In this document: positions 32,209 to 45,500 of the stretch, one piece after another
Numbering within the stretch: the first letter of the stretch is position 1
Layout of the letters: the number at the start of each line of letters is the position of its first letter
Source: Trogon surrucura
Taxonomy: Eukaryota > Chordata > Aves > Trogoniformes > Trogonidae
DNA: 64,000 bases
NCBI GenBank assembly: GCA_020746105.1
Contig: CM036620.1
Span: 44,226,706-44,290,705 of the forward strand
Direction: 5' to 3'
Made by a program: the position numbers and the translations under genes
The notes under the pieces: generated by a model
The model's database searches: none
Seen by the model: the letters and a program-made list of their open reading frames with translations, nothing else
What the model was told of the DNA's origin: nothing

Positions 32209-35050
32209 CATTTCTGTTGCTGTACATGTCAGACACTGTATGTCTCTGAGATAAAATATAACTGCATATACATATTAAAACAAAGACTTTTATTATGTGT
32301 CATACATTTCCATAATTTCTGTACTAAACAGGTTAACTGTCACCTTAGGTTTCCATTAGTGCATTTCTGTGGAAATACTCCTATGTCACTAATGTTCCCT
32401 CATCTAAAACAAGGGAATGTCAGTGTAATCCTCTTGTACAATCAACTATTCCTGTTGATGCTTGTTTATTATACTCCCTTTTGATTTAAGTTTGTTTGAG
32501 AAAACTAGACTATACAGTGGAGTAAGTATAAACACAACACTGAGAAGACTCAGCATTCAAACTCACAAAATTATTCAGAGCTCAATTTGATGCTTCTTTT
32601 TCCTGTCTACATCCTATTTCTAACAGTGAAATATGCTGGTTGCATAGAACAAATGTCATTCATCATAAATAGAAAATAAAGTGTACCAGAATTCTGATAC
32701 AGAACATCATATAGGACACAAATTGACCCTTAAATTGTACATCACATTTTTGTGGCATGGATTGTAATGAGATGGGAGTGGGAAAGTATTTTACTGGATA
32801 CCTGTTTCAGCGTGGATCCAGTAAATTTAAAGATCTATTGCACTGAAAGCACATTTTTTAACTCTCTATTTTCTATTTATATTAGAGAGTTGGACTGAAC
32901 AACTGTTCATAAAGCAGTTTTTAATACAGAATTCAGCACGACAGATGCCATTATTCACTTTCTTATACTGAAGTATATGAAAGTGTTAAAAACAATAGCA
33001 ATCACAGATAAAGTTCACTGTCCAGGCATGACAACAGTATGTTTATATATTTAAGGATAGTAAAATGAATACTATGGATTAATGGCTGTATTTGCAGAAA
33101 TAAATTTATACTTAAAAATAGGAAAGTTCTAATTTGGAAGAAATAGAGGCCGTAGTCAGTCTTTAAGTGTTTGTATTATTGTATAAATGTTGCAGAATTA
33201 CTGCCAGGACTGATAAGTTAGACACATTTTTGTCATGGTTCTTCTTCTTCTCCTAGAAAATACAGTTTTGTCAAATAATAGCCACTCTCTCCAGAACTGC
33301 AGATTTTCCCCTATAGTTACAAAATAAAAAGGTAAGAATCTTACTCTAGTTTTCCAGAATAAGAGTTTTTCGGATTTTCCAGTGTAAATACAGCTTATGC
33401 TGATGAAATAGAAGCAGAAGGTGCAGGCAGGTGCCACTTCTCTTAAGGAAAATAGACAAGCTCTTCAGTATCAAGTCAAATCACAAACCCCAGAACTTTT
33501 GTTGTAGAATAAATGGAAATAGACACCTGCAGAACAAAGGCAAGATACTCAAGTTGTTATGTTGTTACAGCGAGAGCAGGTGTTTGGATAACCTTAAGAA
33601 AAGTTCAAAGTTAGTCACTTAAGAATTCTTTTGTCTGTGAGAGAGAACTTTGCAGAGAAGTTTCTGATTCTCTTCTCTACCTCTGCAATGTATTTGCCTC
33701 TGAGATAAAACTCAAGTCTCAACCAAGTAAGAAACTTGCCTAGCTCAACAGTTAGGATTTTCCCTTTTTGTTATTGAGAAGTGTTTTCTTGAGCACCATC
33801 TGCTTTCTCAGATAGTCTCATTTCTGTGGGAAAAGACTCTACTCACTGAAGATGGTACAAATACTTCATCAGGCCCAAGCTGAGTTGAAGATGCATACAG
33901 CCTACAACAGCCAAGTTCTTTTTACTTAAAAAGCAACAGCCATTTGAAAGCATCTGTTTTTTTGAAGATAGATGTATCTCTGGCTCAGATAATGTAGCTG
34001 GCAGAGAGGATATAAGAAAATAAAGATCAAATTATGTGCTTTTGGAGTTTCACTCAGATTGTGCCTTGATGGATGATACAGAAATACCTTTGAGTTTTAT
34101 CTGAACAAAGTTGAGATAATGTATTTCGTCTACGCAAATTTTCATGATCAAAATTTTGTGGATGTTCTTCATTCCTTTAGGCATATGGTTGCGCAGTTAT
34201 TTTATATGTAAATAGCACAACAACAGTCAGTTAAATAATTTTAATAGAATGGCTTTTTCATCTCAGTTTTGTATCTAGAAATGAAATAATCACTTCAATA
34301 TTTTTTTTCACAGATGTAGGTAAAGCATAAGCTTTAGATTATTTTTTTTTTCGTTCAAATCACTCTGTCCAAAGAGGCTTCTCATTCCTAGAGCTCGTAG
34401 ATAGACAGAAATAATCTTATGATTCTAAGCATTTAATAACATATGGAACATAACTGATGCCCTCTAAAACTTCAATTTTAATGGTGATAATTGCTAAGGG
34501 CAGATCTAAGAGAAGATTCCAGCTCTTATTACAGACATTACTACAGTATGGGCAAGTACTCCACTACTAGCAGCAACAGAAACAATAAGAGACTATTTCA
34601 AAGATGGGTCAGCTTGGTGCACATTTTTACAGATTTAATAGGTAAAAAACATGTATTGCTAGCTGCCCTTTGTGGCAACAGTTATGGAAGGAAATATGAA
34701 AGGATGTAAGGGGAAGCAAGAATGTAGACAAACATATTTATTCTTGTATTTAATATGCTCTGAGAGTATATTTTACTGGAGTGGTTTCAGATTTGTCTTT
34801 TGCAGTTGTCTACTTTGTTTATGCTCCAACCTTCCCATACCAAAAGGTTGTGTTCCTGAACCCATGCTAGTAATCAGCTAGGCTTATACAGCCAGAGAAG
34901 TTGATCATGCATTTAGGAACTGTAAATTTCATTTAAAAATCCTTGTAGATTATGGCTGAGACAACAAGTGTGTTGGTGCCTCTGTTTTAAACATATGTAT
35001 TTGAGAGTAGCAAACTGCAATAACAGAGTAAGTGGCACAAAAATGTCTCA

Positions 35051-35070
35051 GATTCACCAAGATTCACCAA
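35051..35070. repeat. Perfect 10-bp tandem duplication
   Basis: GATTCACCAA occurs twice back to back. Probably slippage. Confidence 0.95.
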
Positions 35071-35167
35071 GTTTGTGTTCATCAAAACCATTTTTTCCAA
35101 CCTTTTCTCTGTTTTATCTTTCATATATAATGTGTGAAATGCTTTGCCATTATCTCATATAAATCAT

Positions 35168-35179
35168 ACTTTCATCAGA
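35168..35179. repeat. Target-site duplication, left copy
   Basis: ACTTTCATCAGA, identical to 36332-36343 on the other side of the CR1 insertion. Confidence 0.88.
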
Positions 35180-36331
35180 GAATCATAGAATCATAGAATG
35201 TTAGGGATTGGAAGGGACCTCGAAAGATCATCAAGTCCAATCCCCCTGCCAGAGCAGGAATGCCTAGATTATGCCACACAGGAACGTGTCCAGGCAGGTC
35301 TTGAATATCTCCAGAGAAGGAGACTCCACAGCCTCTCTGGGCAGCCTGTTCCAGGGCTCCGTCACCCTCACTGAGAAGAAGTTTCTTCTCGAGTTTAAGC
35401 GGAACCTCTTATGTTCCAGTTTCAACCCATTACCCCTTGTCCTATCATTGGTTGTCACCGAGAAGAGCCTGGCTCCATCCTCGTGACACTCACCCTTGAT
35501 ATATTTGTAAACATTAATGAGGTCACCCCTCAGTCTCCTCTTCTCCAAACTAAAGAGCCCCAGCTCCCTCAGCCTTTTCTCGTAAGGGAGATGCTCCACT
35601 CTCTTAATCATCCTAGTTGCCCTGTGCTGGACTCTCTCCAGCAGTTCCCTGTCTTTCTTGAACTGAGGGGCCCAGAACTGGACACAATATTCCAGATGGG
35701 GTCTCACCAGGGCAGAGTAGAGGGGCAGGAGAACCTCTCTTGACCTACTAACCACCCCCCTTCTAATACACCCCAGGATGCCATTGGCCTTCCTGGCCAC
35801 AAGGGCACAGTGCTGGCTCATGGTCATCCTGCTGTCCACCAAGACTCCCAGGTCCCTTTCCCCTACACTGCTCTCTAATAAGTCATTCCCCAACTTATAC
35901 TGGAACCTGGGGTTGTTCCTACCCAGATGCAAGACCCTACATTTACCCTTGTTGTATTTCATTAAATTTTTCCCCGCCCAACTCTCCAGCCTGTCCAGGT
36001 CTCGCTGGATGGCAGCACAGCCTTCTGGTGTGTCAGCCACTCCTCCCAGCTTGGTGTCATCAGCAAACTTGCTGATAGTACTCTCTAGTCCCTCATCCAA
36101 GTCATCGATGAATATATTGAATAATACTGGTCCCAGTACCGACCCTTGAGGCACTCCACTGGATACAGGTCTCCAACCAGACTCCGCCCCATTGACCACA
36201 ACTCTTTGGCTTCTTCCCCTTAGCCAGTTCGCAGTCCACCTCACTACCCGAGAGTCTAGACCACACTTCCTCAGTTTAGCAGCAAGGATGCTGTGGGAGA
36301 CTGTGTCAAATGCTTTACTGAAGTCAAGGTA
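35180..36331 (-). mobile_element. CR1-E-like LINE copy 2, 5'-truncated, 12-bp TSD
   Basis: A minus-strand insertion of 1152 bp of the same subfamily as the copy at 9088-12500. The 3' tail (reverse complement AGAATCATAGAATCATAGAATG) is at the left. The 5' end at 36331 falls in the motif A region of ORF2 (ACCTTGACTTCAGTAAAGC on the minus strand). Both ends are flanked by ACTTTCATCAGA (35168-35179 and 36332-36343), a 12-base exact repeat that fits a target-site duplication. The left edge of the repeat is ambiguous by one or two bases because the CR1 tail also begins with A and G. Confidence 0.93.
35264..36330 (-). pseudogene. CR1 ORF2 C-terminal part, open but 5'-truncated
   Basis: The frame is open from the truncation point to its natural stop. 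It covers the end of reverse-transcriptase motif A ([11 protein letters not shown]), motif B ([10 protein letters not shown]), the catalytic FADD and the whole C-terminal region ending FLCGII. Over the roughly 326 residues shared with the copy at 9535-12420 I count about 14 differences by eye, with no frameshift or stop. The endonuclease domain is absent, so no functional protein is expected. The apparent start at 36244 is a GTG inside the frame, not a real initiation site. The good preservation points to a relatively young insertion. Confidence 0.9.
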
Positions 36332-36343
36332 ACTTTCATCAGA
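36332..36343. repeat. Target-site duplication, right copy
   Basis: ACTTTCATCAGA, identical to 35168-35179. The CR1 sequence stops matching the longer copy exactly one base before it. Confidence 0.88.
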
Positions 36344-37073
36344 ATCATCATGGCTTTTAGATATTGAAAATGTGGTGCAGTTTTTATTGAAATTAATTAA
36401 TGGTCAATAGTGAGATGAATAAGAACCTGTGCATAACTGAGTATTTGACTTAACAACAGAACAAAGACAACCTGTCTATTTGACCAAGAAATGTTTTTCT
36501 ACAGCTGCTTCTAAACTGGCTAATCTGAAGTATTAAGTGTGAAGCCTAAAGGTGTGTTAAACCACAGTGTGAGAAGTATAAATGCAGTGATGTATGCAGT
36601 AATGTATGCACTAGTGCACCACCTCACAGTAAAGAATTTCTTCCTAATATCTAATCTAAATCTACCCTCTTTCAGTTTAAGCCTATTACCCTTTGTCTTA
36701 CCACTACACTCCCTGATAAACAGTCCCTCCCCTTCTTTCCTGTAGGTCTCCTGTATCTGCTGGAAGGCTAGAAGCGACATTCATAGTTTGTCTTAGCCAA
36801 TGACTGTTTTATAAGTAAGTCTCTGTCTCTTTCACTAAGTTTTTGGCTGGATGATTTCAAATCCTGTGGTCAAATCATAGTAAAGATAAAGCCAAGTTGC
36901 TCATAAGAAGAAAGAGATGGAGTTCTGCATCAGAGAATGATAAAGAAGTGTTAAGATTCCTGCTAACTTGTGAAGGGACAACTCAGTTTATTTCCGGTAA
37001 TTTTGTTGTGGAAAAGTCCTAGTCCTCACAGAAAACTTTGCCTTTGTTCTGAGTCTTAGTGGACCCAGTGAAC
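36344..37073. other. Non-coding spacer with a CR1 scrap
   Basis: Apart from the CR1 fragment at 36618-36775 nothing is recognised. A 12-base palindrome TGCACTAGTGCA lies at 36607-36618, just left of that fragment. Confidence 0.55.
36618..36775 (-). mobile_element. CR1 LINE internal fragment, old
   Basis: The minus-strand frame reads [18 protein letters not shown] and then the valine/arginine segment typical of the end of CR1 ORF2. On the plus strand the block CTAATATCTAATCTAAATCT (36645-36664) is shared with the CR1 fragment at 4092-4375. The 3' UTR and tail are missing, so it is a deletion remnant or a broken copy. Confidence 0.78.
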
Positions 37074-38081
37074 ATGAATGCAGTGTTTTTACCATGGCTG
37101 GAGGCCGGGTGCCCACTACAGCTGCTCTATCACTCCCCCTTCTTAGAGGGAAAGGGGAGAAGAAATAGAGCAAAAGGCTCATGAGTCGAGATAAGTACAG
37201 GGAGATGACTCAGCAATTGCCATCATTGGCAAAACAGACCAAACTTGGGGAAGTTGATTTAGTTTATTACCAGTCACATCTGTGAGAAATAAAACCAAAA
37301 CTTAAAAAAACCCCAAACACCTTCACCCCACCCCTCCCTTCTTTCCAGGCTTTGCTCCTGATTTCTCTACCTCCTTCCTGCAAGCAGTGCAAGGGGATGG
37401 GAATGGGGTTTAAAGTCAGTTCATTAGATGTTGCCTCTACTGCTCCTTCTTCCTAAGGAGGAGTAGTTCTCACTCTTCTCTTGTTCCAGCCTGAGGTCCC
37501 TCTCACAGGAGACCGTTCTTCACCAACTTATCCAACACAAGTCCTTCCCATGAGAGACAGCTACCCCAACATGAGTCCTTCCCCTGGGGTGCAGTCCTTC
37601 AAGAGCAGACTGCTACAGTGTGAGTGCCCCGTGGGGACACAAGCCCTGCCAGTAAACTTAATCAGGCGTGGGCTTCTGTGTCCATGGGCTACAGGTCCTG
37701 TGGGGAGCCTGCTTCAGCATGGCCTTCCCACGAGGTTACATTTCCCTTCAGGCATGGACCTGCTCTGGCGTGAGGTGCTCCATGGGCCACAGGTGGACAT
37801 CTACACACCCGTCACCTCCATGGGCCACAGGGGGACAGCCTACCTCATCATGGTCTTCACCATGTCTCAGAGGAATCTCTGCTCTGGTGCCTGGAGCATA
37901 TCCTCCCACCTTCTTCACTGACTTTGGTGTCTTTACATATTCTCACTCCTCTCTCTGTTTTTAATAACAGCTGCCATTGGCTCTATTGGACCTGAGGGAA
38001 GCTTCTAGCAGCTTCTTGCAGAAGCCACCCCTATAGCCCCCTGACTACCAAAACCTGGCCATGCAAACCCAATACAATGAA
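37074..38081 (-). mobile_element. Solo LTR, ERVL-like, with 5-bp TSD
   Basis: The LTR proper is 37079-38076 (998 bp), starting TGCAGTGTTTTTACC and ending CCCAATACA on the plus strand, flanked by ATGAA at 37074-37078 and 38077-38081. Read in minus sense it starts TGTATTGGGTTTGCATGGCC. A series of related short segments follows (variants of CCCATGGAG plus GAGCAGG). The poly(A) signal AATAAA lies at 37263-37268 (complement), and R-U5 follows from there to the end near 37079. The 5-bp duplication and TG..CA ends agree with an ERVL-type integration. Open frames inside (146 codons at 37481 and others) are chance frames through the internal repeats. No gag, pol or env flanks it, so it is solitary. 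Confidence 0.92.
37263..37268 (-). terminator. Poly(A) signal of the solo LTR
   Basis: AATAAA on the minus strand, positioned about 185 bases before the 3' end of the LTR, as expected for the R region. Confidence 0.65.
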
Positions 38082-39401
38082 TCGCACTTTTTTATCTTTG
38101 TATGTGAAAAAACAGCATCACTGGGCCCACAATGCAGTAGACTGGAAAGATTAAAAACATTGAATTTGGTACATACCATAAGCCCACTGCTGTCCTACTG
38201 TAGTATGAAAATGGCATACTCTGTGAAAAATGTGAAAAATGCTAGGTGTGTGCTCGTATGACAAAATGCAAAGCATCCGGGAGATGATCAAATGGAATCT
38301 GTCACCTGGCCATTATTATTGTATAGTTAACACCATGTTAATCCTTTTCCAGTTTTATGAACAAAGTGTAATCCTAGTTATTGGCTTCATGTATCCTTTA
38401 AAACTTCTGGCGAGTCATTGCTCTGATGAACAAAATCACAAGTCATCTTTCTTTGAAACCCAGTAGTAATAAGTTTTATTAGTATTTATCAGAAACAAAT
38501 ATTACATTTATCATTAGTTAATCTTAAAATCATTACAAATCGTATAGATACCTCACAGCAACCTACTGATATTATTACATATCCATTTGGCTTGCAGGTC
38601 TTTCCTGTGGTTCTAAATACAGATCCGGTATATATTTTATTAGGATCTTTGGAGAATTAATGAATGAGAATGAGACCTTACTGTAATACCTACTGTTTGC
38701 AATGGCAGGTTATGAACCTTTAAGAAGAAAAAAGATGAAACATCTGCTATATCCCTGAATCCAAATACTAGTTAAGTTAAAATATTGCAGCACTTCAAAT
38801 TTGGTGGGAATAGATATCTTACTTGATGGAATTTTATTTTTACCATGTCTGTAGGAGCAGATAGAAAACTCAATAAGCCATTATTAATTGGAGAAAAAAA
38901 AATAGACAGCCAGTTAAAGAGATGAGAAAGAACTAGCTAGTCCAGGGACTGATCTACTTACACAGATCTCGGCTTTCTTTGAGAAAGGCAGTCATTGTTT
39001 CCTGCCTCCAAGTCCACCTCCGGTGGCAGGATTGCACTGTCCTTCCCACTGGGTCGTTCAGTCCAATTTTCTAGCTGAACTCTGCCCCTTTCCAGTTTGC
39101 AGACATGCTTGAAACAGAAGCCTGGCAGTAAGGATGTACTCAGAATGGAAGGGAAGAGTGGGAAGGTGAAGCAGTGTGGGTTTGCAATGTCGTACTGGGA
39201 GGGAGTAGACTAACTGATAGAACAAAAGTAGATGCTGGATGGGAAAAAAGGAGTTCCCCCAAAACTTCCCACACCCCCTATCACGGTTACAGTTCTCAGT
39301 ATAATCAACTTGATCTCCCCTAAGCCACACTGTTCTGGAGTCCTCTCTCCGCTTCCCCAGTTCTCTGTCTTTACTTTCTACTTCTCTTAACCATCTCATT
39401 T
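38082..39401. other. Non-coding, nothing recognised
   Basis: No exon or repeat recognised. The segment 39040-39390 is somewhat GC-richer and has a 113-codon minus-strand frame without a domain. Confidence 0.5.
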
Positions 39402-39549
39402 GTCAAGTGTTCGGGGCCAGGCTGGATGGGACTTTGAGCAGTCTGATCTAATGCGAGGTGTTCTAGCCCATGGCGGGGGGTTTGGAATTAGATAGTCTTT
39501 AAGGTCCCTTCCAATGCAAACCATTCTGTGATGCTCTCATTCTATGATC
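39402..39549 (+). mobile_element. CR1 LINE 3' end fragment
   Basis: Plus-strand CR1 end: GGGGCCAGGCTGGATGGGAC (39412 on), the AGGTGTTCTAGCCCATGGCG block, TTTAAGGTCCCTTCCAATGC and a decayed tail (CATTCTGTGATGCTC, ATTCTATGATC). It is of a subfamily different from the CR1-E copies. Confidence 0.88.
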
Positions 39550-42500
39550 TGTCTGTCTTCTAAATGCAGTCTCAAAAAAAGAAAGCTTCCTAGAGCACTG
39601 ATCTGATTTTCCTTTGTGACCTCCCATATTCATAGTTCTAGGCTGCTGTCTGATATATCTCTTAAAATGGCAACATATATCCATGGGGTCATATGGTCAA
39701 TTATCTGATTAGGCTGAAAATTAAGCTTAAACAACAACAAAGACATTTTCTTGGATGGATCAGCCTCCTGATCTGCCTCTCAGACACAGGCATGCAAGTG
39801 CCTACCCTGGGAGCAGCTAGAAATTCACAAGGAAGGAAGGAAAGAAGTAAGACAGTTTTAAACTTGGATACTATATTCATGATTTTAATAAAATTAATCT
39901 GATTCCAGTTTAGGCTCAACAATTTATTTTAGCCTTGATGTTGCACTGTGAGAAATTATGCATAATAAAATGAATAACCTGTAACTCCCACAGGGCTTCG
40001 GGCTTCAAGCACAAATATTTGGTAAATAAATTTAGTCTTCCCATCATCTCTAAAGGAGCACACACAGGAGCATAGTATTTTACATAGAGGAGTGTAACTA
40101 TGTTTTTCTAGTTTCCTTTTCATTGAGGAAGCTTGTAAAAAAAAGAGGTTGTGCCACTAAAAATGATAATTTTCCTAATTTGTAGAGGAAATTTTAAAGT
40201 TGTTGAAAGTCATCTATTTTTGCTGCTCTTTAAGCAATACAACCAGGTTCAGAAAAATCTGCTTTGAAGACTATAGTATCTAGAATCCAAAAGAATGCCA
40301 AAATGAATTTTACAGAAATACATTATGTGATTCCAGAAAGAGTACATTTGTGTTGCAATGTAATCCATGGAAAACCAACAGAAAAACTTGTGTTAGTGTC
40401 TTGAGAACTGAAAGTACATGTCAACATGAAAGACTACTCTAAAAATAATGATCGAAGTAATATAGAATTGGTGTCATAGTGCTACTAGCAATGGAAAATG
40501 ATACAGGAGAACACGCTTCTGACAAAGGTGGCTACATTTTTTCACAGAATATATTTCTTTCAGATTTAGCAAAAAGAATGATTTTATATAGCTGGATGTG
40601 ATTACATAACTCAAATTAATCTAAGCAATTATATTGTCCATATAATTACCTTGTGTATACGGGTGATGAGAACTAAGCTGAAAAGTAAGGCAGGAGTCTA
40701 CATGTTTTACTGAAAAAATGCATTTGGTGTTTCTGAAATTCATATTAAGATACTTAATCTGCTTTGTTATTAAATTAGTTGAATTGTCTTTATGTTATTG
40801 GAATTAAAATGATGCAGTTTATATAGGTTGAAATTATATTTGTACTTCTAGTGTGTCACCTGCAATGCAAATATGAGTTGCAAAATGCTTTTTTTTTTAG
40901 TTTGAAATTCTGCCCATAAATTCACTTTTCCCTTTTATTTCTGGTCTTACCCTTTAAAGCCATACAACCCAGTCCTGATAGCTATGCTTTTATTCGCCGA
41001 GTCCTCAAGTTTTTCTGAAGTTACAGTTAAGTCACTGAAGAATAAGAATGGTTTCATCTGTTTGGGAAGAGCAGAGATTCTCCCCTTGCTGAACTGCTTT
41101 TTCCAAAATGCATGGCTAACTGTTTCTTCAAAACATTCCTCTACCATCACCTTTTCTAGTATTATACCTTCAGCTACTGTTTCTCTTGCACACTTTTTCG
41201 GATCTGTTCCTCAGATGGACACATCCAGTGTTAGCTGGGTGTTACTAACAGTAAAAAAGTATTTCCTTTTCTATTTTTCTATGTAATACAGTGCAATGTT
41301 TGTATAAATCTGCTGGAGTGTAGAAGAGAGATGCAGAAACCTCTGTCATTTGCTTGGACACTGGAGTGAGGGGCAGATTCCCTACTTTGCACAGCAACCA
41401 TGGCTACTCCCTTATCCCACCAATTTTCATGCTCTGATGGGCAGCAGAAGATTTTACAAAACTGGAAAGGGCTGATGTGAAGCTGAGACAACAACACGTT
41501 GAAGAAAGATTTCAAATTGTCGCTGGAATGAACAGATGCATTTTAGAGCTTGAAAAAATTGTTACCAAAAAAATTGCAAATATGAACACATTGGTATGAT
41601 ATAAAAACCTGATAACTGTGTTTAGATGATCTATGCCCAGAAATATGCTGTTTGCGAACAGAATTAGAATTTGTGTTGATTGTGTATAAGCTAATTTAGT
41701 ACCCCGATAATGAAATTTCAAATACATTAAACACATCAGGATGATTCCTATCATCCTGGTATCCATTCCACTCTATTCAGACATTATCAGACACTTTATC
41801 AGATCCATTAGTTTTGAATTGAAATATGAATCTGCAGTTTATATCAGTATGTCAAACTTTATTATCAAGACTGGTAATTATATCTTGCCAATATCCATCA
41901 TGTCACCTATTAATACTCTTATGAAGTCATCTCTCAGATTCCTTAATTTCTCCCTTGAATGTGTTTTTTTTTTTTCCCCCAGAGCGAGTGGTTCAATAAA
42001 TTACCTTACTTCCATATGTGAAAATGTATAGTTTGTGTTTTCTCTGTCTAGAAAATGTTTGTGTACAGTAGCAGTATACTTAAAAACCTGCGTTGTTCAT
42101 CTATGGCACTATGGACACTGTACAACTAGATGCAAGAGCTACAGAGCTCATTCTCAGAAGCACCTGAATATTTCAAGTTCACATAACATTTATTTCTTGG
42201 CTGAGGAAGCCTGGAGATATAAGTACTGTCATTTAATAGAATATTTAATAGATGACATACACACTGAGGGCTTTGTGTTTTCACTTTGTTTCTGTGGTTT
42301 GTATTTTTGTAAGTGTGTTGTTATCTTTCTAGTAATTTCGTCCCTCCCTATGTGGTAAATATTAGCAAAGTACAAAATTAATGTTAAAAGTTGTGAGAAC
42401 AACAAAAATGGATCGCGTTCAACCTTTTTTTCAAGTCTTTGATGAGCAGCATAATTATGTATCATTTCCAGGCCACTGACTGAACATATAGTTAGTTGGT

Positions 42501-45500
42501 AGTTGTCAAGACTCCCCCAAAAGTACTTTGATTTTCAATTATGCTCTTACATTCAATGAGGGTACATGTTCTAACAAAAACAATACAGGAAAGCAGGTGT
42601 TTTCATGGAGCTTGACACCTTCTTTTAGCTAGGTCTGTTGGATTCTGCTTTACTAAGTGCTGTGTACAGACCAACAACACAGTAAATGTGTTAGTTGGAA
42701 AGATAAACTGGTTGCTTATTTTTCTCTCCAGTCCATTCAGACATAGTAGTAAGTCATGGAAATACAAACTCAAAATGCAAAAAATTACCTCATTAGCTCT
42801 GGCAAATATTTCTCAGTGAATACTGTTTTGTTTGTTTTCACTCATGTTCTGCTCTTTTATAAACAATGCTTTCTGTTTTTAAATCGTCATTTTGCTAGCA
42901 TGAAAATAAGATCTGTAGCTCTTCACCAAGTTAAAAGTCAGGCATAGTGTTTCAGGGAAAAAGAAGTTATTTTCATGATCTTCTTCACCTTGTATTTTTA
43001 GGGAAGAACTACTATAAAATTTCTGACAGTATTTTATGATTGAGGTAATCTTTTTGCACAGGTATCTCCATCCATTTTTCCATCTCTTTATTATTTTTAT
43101 CTTCTTTTAAGTTCCCTCTTCACTGATTAAAATGTTGCCTTTGTCCACAGAATTCATAACACTGCTGCTGGAAATAGGAGGTTTCTTGCTATTGTTAACT
43201 ACTTGGGTTTGCACTGGTGTGTACAATTCCAGAACTCTTCTTTCTCCTAATAATTTGTAGACATTTTTGTTTGTTTGTTTCATGGATATTACATTCCCAA
43301 AAAATACAGTTCTGAAGTTTTCATACTGCATTTTTTATAATCAAATTCTGCAGTGGACAAAAAAAAAATTTTCAAGAGAATTGCAGGGCACAAATTACAA
43401 GCGAACATTGAATTCCTGATTCAGTAATTCTTCAAAAGCTCAATGCAATAGTTGTGTATGCATGAGTCTTTTTTTAGATCTGGTCTTTCCTGTCCTGAGA
43501 AATTTCACAATAATTCCTACAGTTAAGACCTTTGCATTTCAGAGCCTTACTAAAATATTTTTTTGCTTTATTTTTTTGATTGACACTTGTAGTTTTCTGG
43601 ACCTTAACACCAACATTGTCCTGATGGGCCTATATCTATTCACAAAGTAAACAAACTAAATTCATTTCCTTATATAAAATTTCGCTAGAGCAATGGTTGT
43701 CAAAACAACATGTTTGTTTATGAATTTTCCAAACTTCAATAACATGCATAGACTTGATGATGATATTTGGTATTTGTTATGAGTTCTAGAAATTGAGTGA
43801 GAAAAATCAATTTCAAATGTTTAATCTATATTTATTCTTCCTGAACACTCTTTCTGTTGAGTATTTTCAAACATAGTTCTGAGTTTTCTGCCAAGAATCA
43901 AAATACATATGCAGAAAGATGTTTGGTATCTGATGTCTTCCTAATGACTATTTAGAGATGCAAATAGTTTGACTTCAATTTACCGTCAGTTTTCTGGCTA
44001 CAAACAAGGAAAGTTATCTTGTGCACATTTATCTGTCATACCACCATCAAACCCAAACTTTCCTCCTGAGTAATTTCTACAGAACAATTTTTTGCTTTAG
44101 AAATAGCTAAGATTCAGCGTGAGAAGGGAAGTGATGACAGAAGTCTCATTTTCAGCAAGTATAGCCTTCACTTGGCAGCATGCTGGAAGGAGCTGGAGGA
44201 AGCTGCTTCTTTGTCTTCATAAATGACCACCTATTCCTTCAAAATGACCAAAACCAATAGCAAATTATTACAGGCCTATGTGAATGGCTAAAGAGTTTGA
44301 TTAAACTGGGAAATAGATCTATTCTTGCCCAAAACATCTTCCTCCCATTTATCTAGAAAATGAGATGAATAGACACAGAAGGCTTTTTAAAACTGCATTA
44401 GAGACTGCTGCTGTATGCAAATGTCTGTTAATTCTCAGACTACCTTCCTGAAATAATCAATATATTTCTTCTGATGAATTTGATATCTGAATATTTGATA
44501 GCAGCTGAAGTTATATATTAGCAACATAACCATATGTGAGTTGCAGGCTTCTACAGTGGTTTTGCCTGAAGAAGGAATCTCATAACTGAAAATAGGTTGG
44601 ATTTTCTTTTCTCACTACCAGTCTGTGAGGTAGCTATCATGCTATGAAGCTAAGAAGAAGTAGCAAAACTGTCACTTTGAAGGGAAGCTCCTTTTGAACG
44701 TGAAAGTGCTTCTGGGAATGATAATTGCAATTCTGGCCTTTAATCAGTAAAGCACTTAGAGTAACTGAGTTCAAAACTTATATTTACAGTGAAGCATTCG
44801 TTGAGTTGGGGCTTCAGCAGGTGGCACTATTTATTCAGGATAGTTTAGTAGGAAGTGGCACAGTTTTGAACCTGGTTTTCATTCAGCGAAAACACATATT
44901 TAAGTTCAATGCAGATTCTCAGCCGGCGAAGCTGGCAGAGCACCATTGACTAGGGCTGTGACACGAGGCAAACTAGCTAGGGGGCTGCTTGGTATTTAAG
45001 TTGGGAAACTGGATGAATTCCATAGTAGAAAATGTGCTGAACCTTGTACTCTTCTCATCTGAAAAGAGCTGTCTTTGTTAGTGTTACGTAAAAAAAAAAG
45101 AAGACATTTTAAAACCAGAAATTATTCTTAATAATGCATGGGATATTTTAAGTGTATGTCAATAGAATTATTTTATGCGCCATGGAGTTTTTCCACTCAA
45201 AATACCCTTAACCCCAAATAGTTGGATTTTTCTCCTAGAATTGCTGTTGCAGCTACTACATTTGTTTTCAGAAGGCATGTGTTTGTAATAAATTTTTATA
45301 TGTGTACATACTATGTGCACGTCTACATATAGCCTTTTATATATAAAGGCATACTGTAATTTTGAAAAGTCAGTGTTTACATACAGCCTGTGCTCACTTG
45401 TAAAAAATGAATGAGATTGTAAAAATTCACCTAGACATAACAAGGAAATGTGAAAATATGATTAAAAGGCTTTGATTTTTAAAAATTCGTTATAAAAGAC

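Larger units (their letters stand above)
23870..35167. other. Non-coding AT-rich stretch, 11 kb
   Basis: No supported gene. It contains a poly(T)/poly(A) inverted junction at 26678-26704, a GC-richer island at about 28195-28490 of unknown origin, a 19-bp tandem duplication at 28636-28673, an (AC)8 run at 32193-32208 and a perfect 10-bp tandem at 35051-35070. The longest open frames (182 codons at 30647 and 160 at 28006, plus strand) have no recognisable domain. The part at 24400-24930 is rich in AATTA/TTAAT words. Confidence 0.5.

Noticed and set aside
37481-37964. Coding frames of 146 and 98 codons
   Set aside because: Both overlap the internal repeats of a solo LTR on its antisense strand and match no protein family.
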